Shown here: positions 39,429-44,807 of the stretch, piece after piece | How the letters are laid out: the number at the start of each line of letters is the position of its first letter | Numbering within the stretch: the first letter of the stretch is position 1 | Source: Streptoalloteichus tenebrarius | Lineage (GTDB): Bacteria; Actinomycetota; Actinomycetes; Mycobacteriales; Pseudonocardiaceae | Length of the DNA stretch: 44,807 bases | Direction: 5' to 3' | Assembly: GCF_024171885.1 (NCBI RefSeq) | Contig: NZ_JAMTCP010000042.1 | Span: forward strand, 1 to 44,807 | Position numbers and translations under genes: made by a program | The notes under the pieces: generated by a model | What the model saw: the letters and a program-made list of their open reading frames with translations, nothing else | The model's database searches: none | Told to the model about the DNA's origin: nothing

Positions 39429-41669
39429 TCAGACCGGCCGCAGCCCGGGGATCACACGACGGCGCGGCGCGAGCGCCATGACCACCGCGACGGCCAGCGT
39501 CGTGCTGTGCAGGGCCAGCCCGGCCCCGCTCACGCCCGGCAGCAACATCGGCGGCACGCTCGCGACGGCGGTGAGCAGCCAGGGCAACCACCGTCCGCTC
39601 AGGCCCGCGCGCGTGGTGCGCACCAGGTACACGCCCAGCAGCAGGTGCAGCAGGTTCTGCATGGTGTCGACCTGGAGGAACAGCACGGTCCTGCCGTGCG
39701 GTCCGGCCGCGAAGCCGGTGGCGACGAACCCGACGATGCCCAACGCGGCGTAGCCGAGGCCGAGCACGGCCGCGACCCGGCCGTGCGGGGACGCGATGCG
39801 CCCGGCCGCCGCCGGCAGCGTGTCGCGCTCCAGCCTCCTCAACACCACCACCAGCACGGCCAGCAGCGCGAGCAACACGCCCAGCCAGCCCGGCCCGGTC
39901 CACGGGACGTTGAGGCCGAGCATGCTCAGCAGCTCCACCCCGACCAGCACCACGGCCAGGTGCCACAGGTACAGGCTCACCGGCGTGTCGCCGAGTCGCG
40001 CCACGCCCCGCGCCCACCGCCGGCGGGTCAGCCACCGCGCGGCCGGCTCCCGCAGCGACAGCACGAGCGGGATCTGCCACGCGGCCAGCGCGAGGGCGGT
40101 GACCGCCCACGGGTTCAGGCCGGAGACGGAGGTCCCCGGCACGCCGCCGAGATCACGCGGGTAGGCCCCGGTGGCGGCGAGCACGACCAGGACCCCGAGA
40201 CCGGCGGCCGCGGTGGCGACCAGCGTCGGCCGGGACAGCCGGGACAGGGAGCCGTCGGCGTGGCAGAAGCCGAGCTGGTGGACCAGCAGCCCGACGAGCA
40301 GGACGTTGGGGTAGCCGAGCAGCGCCTGGTCGGTGACCAGCCGGGCCAGGTCCACCGCCACCGTCAGGGCGATCAGCGTGAAGGGCACGGCCCAGCCGAG
40401 GCGGCGGTGCAGCCAGGCCGTCACCGGAGTGGCCGCGGTGACCAGCAGGTACACGCCCAGGTACCAGAGCGGCCTGGCGACCATCCAGCCCAGCTCGTCC
40501 ATCTGCTCCTCCTGCCCGCCGAGCAGGCCGAGCGCGGCGGGGAGCAGCAGCCAGACCAGCACGAACGCGACCACGGGCCGCAACAGGCCGGCCAGGCGGC
40601 CCACGAGGAACTCCACCGAGCCGCCGCCGGCGCCGCGCACCGCGCGCCAGGCGGCGAGGTGGGACCGGCCACCGGCGAAGAAGAAGATCGGCAGCACCTG
40701 GAGGCCCCACGCGGCCAGCCACAGCCCCGGCTGGCGGGCCACGCCGCTGTCCCACCAGCCCAGGACGACCACCAGCGGCAGCCCGAGCAGGGCGAACAGG
40801 ACGGCCACCACGGGCAGGCCGTGCGCGGGGGCTCCGGCGTCCTGGTCGGTGGCGTCGGAGGCGCGGGGCTCCGCCCCCGGCGCGTCCGCCGGGACCGGCG
40901 CTCGGGTGAGCGGGCGACGACGGTCGCGCCACCAGTGGGCGAGGCGGCCGGGCCGGCGGGCGACCAGCAGGCAGGCGATCACGGCGAACCCGACGCTCCA
41001 CGCGCCCATCGGCTCGAAGCTGGGTGGGCCGTAACGCTGCCGCCACGAGTTGAAGCCCACCCCCGCCGAGTAGGTCTCGGCGACGGCGTGGCAAATCGGG
41101 ACCTCCAGTCCGCGCTGGGCGGAGCAGCGGGCGTGCATGTCCGCGCCGAGCTGGTCGTCGACGCCGCGCCGCGCGTCCTGCCCGAGGGGGTGGCCCTTCT
41201 TGTCGGCGTAGCGGAGCACGTCGTAGCCGAGGTCGTGCGCCTTGCACCCGGCGTCGAAGTCGAAGCGGGTGGCCCCGCCCGGCGACGAGCAGTCGCCACG
41301 GGGGTGGATGGCGCGGAGGTTCCCGTCGGGGAAGCGGACGGTCACGGGCTGGTAGCCGAGGAGGTGGGCGAAGTCGTCGGGCAGGTCGGCGAGGGGGTCG
41401 CGGTCCGGCGACGGGTGGTTCATGGCGTCCAAGACGCGGGCGGCGCCCGCGACCGAGGGGTCCGGCGGGCCCTCGGCGGGGCTGGCCGGCCGGAAGAGCA
41501 TCAGTCCCGCCGCGAACACCGCGAGCACCAGCGTCACGGCCCGCAGCGGCAGCGGCAGGCGGGACAGGCGCCACGGCGCGAGGGGGACCCGCCACGACGG
41601 CCGGCGCGCGGCGGGGCGCGGGGCGCGCGCCGCGATGGGTGCCGGGGGCGCGTGGTCCTCGGAACTCAC
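39429..41669 (-). CDS. Phospholipase A2 domain fused to a membrane acyltransferase (plus DUF4383-like C-terminus)
   Basis: 746 aa. A membrane segment (about 43-59) leads to an extracytoplasmic domain of about 100-210 resembling prokaryotic secreted phospholipase A2: TRFDFDAGCKAHDLGYDVLR with catalytic H145-D146, then VDDQLGADMHARCSAQ; Cys127, 142, 182 and 193 could form disulfides. From about 290 to 610 follows an acyltransferase-3-type membrane domain (LPIFFFAGGRSHLAAW, the loop ending RLAGLLRPVVAF, LWYLGVYLLV, LGDTPVSLYLWHLAVVL). The last 120 residues form four more segments with DTMQNLLHLLLGVYLVR, like DUF4383. GTG 41669 has AAGGGGA upstream. Likely acts on lipids at the cell surface; the reaction is unknown. 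Confidence 0.88.
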   Translation of the reverse strand: MSSEDHAPPAPIAARAPRPAARRPSWRVPLAPWRLSRLPLPLRAVTLVLAVFAAGLMLFRPASPAEGPPDPSVAGAARVLDAMNHPSPDRDPLADLPDDFAHLLGYQPVTVRFPDGNLRAIHPRGDCSSPGGATRFDFDAGCKAHDLGYDVLRYADKKGHPLGQDARRGVDDQLGADMHARCSAQRGLEVPICHAVAETYSAGVGFNSWRQRYGPPSFEPMGAWSVGFAVIACLLVARRPGRLAHWWRDRRRPLTRAPVPADAPGAEPRASDATDQDAGAPAHGLPVVAVLFALLGLPLVVVLGWWDSGVARQPGLWLAAWGLQVLPIFFFAGGRSHLAAWRAVRGAGGGSVEFLVGRLAGLLRPVVAFVLVWLLLPAALGLLGGQEEQMDELGWMVARPLWYLGVYLLVTAATPVTAWLHRRLGWAVPFTLIALTVAVDLARLVTDQALLGYPNVLLVGLLVHQLGFCHADGSLSRLSRPTLVATAAAGLGVLVVLAATGAYPRDLGGVPGTSVSGLNPWAVTALALAAWQIPLVLSLREPAARWLTRRRWARGVARLGDTPVSLYLWHLAVVLVGVELLSMLGLNVPWTGPGWLGVLLALLAVLVVVLRRLERDTLPAAAGRIASPHGRVAAVLGLGYAALGIVGFVATGFAAGPHGRTVLFLQVDTMQNLLHLLLGVYLVRTTRAGLSGRWLPWLLTAVASVPPMLLPGVSGAGLALHSTTLAVAVVMALAPRRRVIPGLRPV

Positions 41670-41902
41670 CGGGTGGGTCCCCTTCCGACTTGGTCACGAT
41701 TCGGCTACGAGGCCAGCAGGCTAGGCGACGGCCGGCGGGCGCCGGGGGCCGACCCCTGAAGAAGGTGATCGACGCAGGTCAGGCGGTTGATCACCGACGG
41801 TGACGGCGCGCGGATGGGCTCCAGCGGGTGGGGGGCTGTGACGCGCACTACCGTCATCAGAGGCACAGTCAGGGGCGCGGGGGCGCGCGAGGAGGAACCG
41901 TC

Positions 41903-42409
41903 GTGGGCGGCGTGATCATTTACGAGCCGGAGCCCGGCTCACCGCTGCGGGACCTGCCCTGGATCGTCACGTTCCGCTCCTGGGACGACAGTTGGGACCC
42001 GTTTGTCTGCGGCCCCTACGAGCGGACGCACGCGATCGGGTTGGCCGAGGCGGTCGCGGTGGACTCCGAGGACGTGCTCGCCGACGTCGAGCCGCTGCTG
42101 CCGGCGGTGTCCCCGGAGGACGTCATGGCCGACATCGCCGAGCTGAGGGCGGCCGCCGAGGCGGAGGCCACGACGGTCAGCCCGAACGGGGAGGGCGACG
42201 AGGAGCCGGAGGACCTCGTGCCGGCCGAGACGCCGCTGCCGGAGCCGGAGGAGATTCGGGCGGGCATGGGCCGGGTCCTGCGGCGGCTGCTGGCCGAGGA
42301 CCAAGACAATCAAGACAACCAGGACAACACCGTCGACACGGACGACACGGGTGACGACGCCCCGGGGAACACGGGGGGCGGGGGCTCCGGGGACGGCCCG
42401 GCGCGCTGA
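41903..42409 (+). CDS. Acidic hypothetical protein
   Basis: 168 aa, family not recognised. Residues 1-70 look folded (VIIYEPEPGSPLRDLPWIVTF, SWDPFVCGPYERTHAIGLAEAV), residues 70-130 are acidic helices, and the tail is a low-complexity acidic run with a DNQ/DQN triplet repeat (AEDQDNQDNQDN). GTG 41903 has GGAGGAA 5 bases upstream; an earlier in-frame start at 41828 lacks one. No signal or membrane segment. Confidence 0.72.
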   Translation: MGGVIIYEPEPGSPLRDLPWIVTFRSWDDSWDPFVCGPYERTHAIGLAEAVAVDSEDVLADVEPLLPAVSPEDVMADIAELRAAAEAEATTVSPNGEGDEEPEDLVPAETPLPEPEEIRAGMGRVLRRLLAEDQDNQDNQDNTVDTDDTGDDAPGNTGGGGSGDGPAR

Positions 42410-42456
42410 GGCTGATCGCCGGGCGCCGGCGGTCCCCCGGGTTCCCCGGTCCTCGG

Positions 42457-42482
42457 TGGCGGTGGCGGTGGCGGTGGCGGGA
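42457..42482. repeat. GGTGGC hexamer tandem repeat
   Basis: About four copies of GGTGGC in the 370-base gap before the HPF-like gene. The gap also has open frames lacking ribosome-binding sites; no gene is called. Confidence 0.75.
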
Positions 42483-42779
42483 GTGGCGATCACGCCCGCC
42501 TCGCGGGCGAGCGAACCACCGCCCCGAACGGGTGAGTGTCGCCGTCGGCGCCGCGCCCGACGCGGCGCGAGCCGGCGCCACCGGACCGGGCGTCCGGTCT
42601 GGCATACCCATCCCGAACAGCGCAAACTGGGCAGTACACGGCGTGCGACCGCGCAGGCGGGTGGGGTCACGCGTGGCCGGTGCCGGCCGCCCCCTCGGGG
42701 GATCCCCACCCGCCGCCAGCGGCAGTTCCCGCACCTCGCCGGCGTCGGGTCCGGCGGGTGCCGACCGCGGGAGGTCGCG

Positions 42780-43532
42780 ATGAGAGGCTCGCCCACATCG
42801 GTGATGCCCAACGTTCGCGTGCAGGCGGGGGGTGGGGTGTCGGCCAGAGCGCAGGACTACGCCAGGGACAAGGTGCTCGCCCTGTCCCGTTGCTGTCCGG
42901 GTCCGGTGCCGTACGTGCGGATCAAGCTGACCAGATCCCACGACCCCTCCGTGCCGACGCCGGCGCTGGTCCAGGTCAACCTGGACGTCGACGGGAGCGA
43001 GGTGCGGGCGCAGGCGGCCGCCCCGACCTTCACCGAGGCCGTCGACCTCGTCCAGGACCGGCTCAGGGAGCGTCTGCGGAGGCTGGCCAGGACCCACCGC
43101 GACCGGCACGGCGCCGCGCCCAGGGGCGTGCCGTCCCCCAGGGCCGCCCTGCCCGCGGAGGAGCCCAGGGTGGTGCGGCACAAGACGTACGCGCCGGAAC
43201 GGCTCCTGCCGGAGGAGGCCGCCTTCGACATGGAGCTGATGGACTACGACTTCTTCCTGTTCAGGGACGCCACCACCGACCAGGACAGCGTGGTGTTCCG
43301 GGACGCCAACGGCCAGCCCCGGCTGGTGCGGATGCGGCCGGCCGGGATCTCCCCGACGCCGTTCCCCGTGGCCGGCACGGGCGCGCCGCGCCTGTCGGTG
43401 GTCGAGGCCGTGCAGCGGCTGGAGACGACCGGCGACCGCTTCGTGTTCTTCGCCGACCAGCGGACCGGGCGGGGCCACGTGGTCTACCGGCGCTACGACG
43501 GCCGTTACGGGCTGATCAGCCCGGTGCGGTGA
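42780..43532 (+). CDS. HPF/S30AE-type ribosome-associated protein with duplicated C-terminal domain
   Basis: 250 aa. The N-terminal 100 residues form a sigma-54 modulation/S30AE-like domain (VSARAQDYARDKVLALSRCC, VRIKLTRSHDPS, ALVQVNLDVDGSEVRAQAA, FTEAVDLVQDRLRERLRRL). Two C-terminal HPF domains follow: VVRHKTYAPERLLPEEAAFD with MELMDYDFFLFRD, and LSVVEAVQRLETTGDRFVFF with GHVVYRRYDGRYGLI. Long HPF proteins dimerise ribosomes in stationary phase; this arrangement is typical of actinobacterial stress-induced paralogues. ATG 42780 has GGGAGG 5 bases upstream. It is followed by the DUF1876 gene 64 bases later. Confidence 0.88.
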   Translation: MRGSPTSVMPNVRVQAGGGVSARAQDYARDKVLALSRCCPGPVPYVRIKLTRSHDPSVPTPALVQVNLDVDGSEVRAQAAAPTFTEAVDLVQDRLRERLRRLARTHRDRHGAAPRGVPSPRAALPAEEPRVVRHKTYAPERLLPEEAAFDMELMDYDFFLFRDATTDQDSVVFRDANGQPRLVRMRPAGISPTPFPVAGTGAPRLSVVEAVQRLETTGDRFVFFADQRTGRGHVVYRRYDGRYGLISPVR

Positions 43533-43596
43533 GGCGGCCGAGGCGGGCCGGGGCGGCCGCCGCCGACCGGCAGTGGGTGAACGAGGAGGCCGAACC

Positions 43597-43866
43597 ATGG
43601 GGAACAAGATGTGGCAGGTCCAGATCAACATCAGCGAGGTCGACCGGATGACCCGGGTCGAGGCGCGGTTGAGCGGGAAGGACTCCGAGGAGCTGGTCGG
43701 CCAGGGCACGGCGCGGTGCAACCCGGCCGACGAGAACGTGCCGAGCATCGGGGACGAGCTGGCCACGGCGAGGGCGTTGTCCGACCTGGCGCACCAGCTC
43801 CTGCACGCCGCGGCCAAGGACATCGAGGCGCACACCCACGAGCGGGTACAGCGACTCCGGACCTGA
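43597..43866 (+). CDS. DUF1876 domain-containing protein
   Basis: 89 aa, normal length for DUF1876, a small dsRBD-like fold common in actinomycetes. Typical parts are MWQVQINISEVDRMTRVEARL, LVGQGTARCNPADENVPSIGDELATARALSDLAHQLL, aligned piecewise. ATG 43597 has GAGGAGG 8 bases upstream. It probably shares a transcript with the HPF-like gene; both families turn up among stress-induced genes, so a dormancy role is plausible. Confidence 0.92.
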   Translation: MGNKMWQVQINISEVDRMTRVEARLSGKDSEELVGQGTARCNPADENVPSIGDELATARALSDLAHQLLHAAAKDIEAHTHERVQRLRT

Positions 43867-43889
43867 GCCGAGCGATCCCTCCTGATCGG

Positions 43890-44807
43890 ACCAGGTCCGG
43901 TCTGATCCACTCAGGTCCGGCCCGCTCAGGACCAGATCGCGCCACCGGGACGCGCCACCGGGGCCCGCCCCTGTCCACGCCGGTGTACGGATCACCGGTG
44001 TGCGGATCACCGCGCGGGCCCGGCGTCCCCTGCCTCCGGGCCGGTCCGGTCAGAACCGGATCACGGCGCCGAGGGCCACGCCTGTCCTCGCCCGGCGTGC
44101 GGATCACCGGCGCGCGGCTCACCGCGCGGGCCCGCCATCCCCTGCCTTCCGTCCGGCCCGGTCAGGACCGGTCCGCGGCGCCACCGGGTCCGCACCTGCC
44201 CTCGCCCGGTATGCGGCTCACCGGCGTCCGGCTCACCGCGCGGGCCCGCCATCCCCTGCCTCCGGGCCGGTCCGGTCAGGACCGGATCACGGCGCCGAGG
44301 GCCACGCCTGTCCTCGCCACCGGGGTCTGTACCTGTCCTCGCCCGGCCCGCAGCTCACCGCGCGGGCCCGATGCCCCCTGCCTTCGGCCCGGCCCGGCCA
44401 GCACCGGGACGCGGCGCCGGGGGCTGCCCTTGTCCTCGCCCGGTGTGCGGATCACCGGCGCGCGGCTCACCGCGGAGGTCCGATGTCCGGTGCCTTCGGC
44501 CCGATCTGGTCAGGTCCAGATCGCGGCGCCGGGGGCTGCCCTTGTCCTCGCCTGGTGTGCGGCTCACCGCGCGGGCCCGGCGTCCCCTGCCTACGACCCG
44601 GCCCGGTCAGCACCAGGTCCGGCCCCGTCCGCCGTGCCGGGGTCCGCACCTGTCCGCGCCTGTCCTCGCCCGGCCCGCAGCTCACCGCGCGGGCCCGATG
44701 CCCCCTGCCTTCGGCCCGGCCCGGCCCGGTCAGCACCGGGACGCACCGCCGAGGTCCGCGCCTGTCCACGCCCGGCCTGCGGATCACCGGTGTGCGGATC
44801 ACCGCGC
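43890..44807. repeat. Degenerate tandem repeat array, units of 107-122 bp, running off the right edge
   Basis: The anchor CACCGCG, usually followed by CGGGCCCG and CCCCTGCCT, starts at about 44008, 44120, 44234, 44356, 44468, 44575, 44683 and 44800. Each unit also contains a hairpin around TCAG (first arms at 44045, 44157, 44271, 44393, 44503, 44602, 44725), CGGCGCCG, GCCTGTCCTCGCCCGG and one or two GTGCGGATCACCGG motifs. Unit lengths are not multiples of three, so minus-strand frames through it shift from unit to unit, and no ribosome-binding sites are seen. Confidence 0.88.

Noticed and set aside
43890-44807. Minus-strand collagen-like frames in the right-end array (repeated GPRGEP and TGRGQ text)
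   Set aside because: Unit lengths are not multiples of three, frames change from unit to unit, and there are no ribosome-binding sites; this is a DNA repeat, not a protein.
43890-44807. CRISPR array
   Set aside because: Units are over 100 bp, degenerate throughout, without fixed repeats separated by unique spacers, and no cas genes are near.

Overview
The window reads as chromosomal DNA of a very GC-rich actinomycete, most likely a Pseudonocardiales member (Saccharothrix/Actinosynnema/Lentzea-like; inference). Reasons: strong third-position GC, frequent GTG starts, stop/start overlaps of the GTGA and ATGA type, an actinobacterial 16S rRNA leader at the left edge, and families typical of the group (DUF6230/DUF6114 pair, DUF1876, DUF3516 helicase, BlaI/M56 pair, GlnA-type ethanolamine pathway). 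No tRNA, CRISPR array, phage or plasmid replication gene was seen.

Layout. 1-620 (minus) holds three tandem rRNA promoters and the boxA leader of an rRNA operon whose 16S gene lies just beyond the left edge. 0.6-4.85 kb (minus) is a tandem glycine riboswitch followed by gcvT-gcvH-glyA, a terminator, and a FadR-type GntR regulator. 4.9-5.08 kb carries a degenerate 41-bp tandem array. 5.2-11.3 kb is a gamma-glutamyl ethanolamine module: glutamine-synthetase-like ligase, PuuD-like hydrolase, aldehyde dehydrogenase and SDR on minus, with a divergent ethanolamine permease on plus. 11.4-13.3 kb is mostly a wrecked transposase with an internal inversion. 13.4-15.1 kb encodes HMG-CoA lyase and a TetR regulator. 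15.2-16.8 kb is a DUF6230/DUF6114/unknown operon. 16.9-17.4 kb is a rearrangement scar with two truncated genes. 17.4-26.1 kb (minus) is a secondary-lipid or PUFA-synthase-like operon: a 2,240-aa KS-AT-ACP-KR-DH synthase, an 85-aa helical protein and a PfaD-type flavoenzyme. 27.1-31.3 kb (plus) holds a DUF3516 helicase, a hemerythrin-like protein and an unknown protein. 31.9-33.6 kb is an acyl-CoA synthetase. 34.1-36.5 kb has ctaB divergent from blaI and an M56 peptidase. 37.5-38.7 kb is a YbdK/EgtA-like ligase. 39.4-41.7 kb is a phospholipase A2/acyltransferase fusion. 41.9-43.9 kb has an acidic unknown protein, an HPF-like protein and a DUF1876 protein. The last 0.9 kb is a degenerate tandem repeat of 107-122-bp units running off the right edge.

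How the genes work together. The glycine riboswitch should couple glycine to its cleavage and to serine/C1 metabolism; gcvP is not here. The ethanolamine module would import ethanolamine, glutamylate it, oxidise it and release glutamate. HMG-CoA lyase and the acyl-CoA synthetase 19 kb away share a 16-bp palindrome placed over their predicted promoters, so the TetR protein probably controls both.

Most unusual items: (1) the lipid synthase has glycine instead of cysteine at the KS active site, and its PfaD partner has aspartate where the family has its GGH histidine, although both frames are intact; (2) one polypeptide joins a secreted-type phospholipase A2 domain to a membrane acyltransferase; (3) the right-end repeat array carries a hairpin conserved by compensating base changes; (4) a 44-bp element sits in two convergent intergenic gaps.
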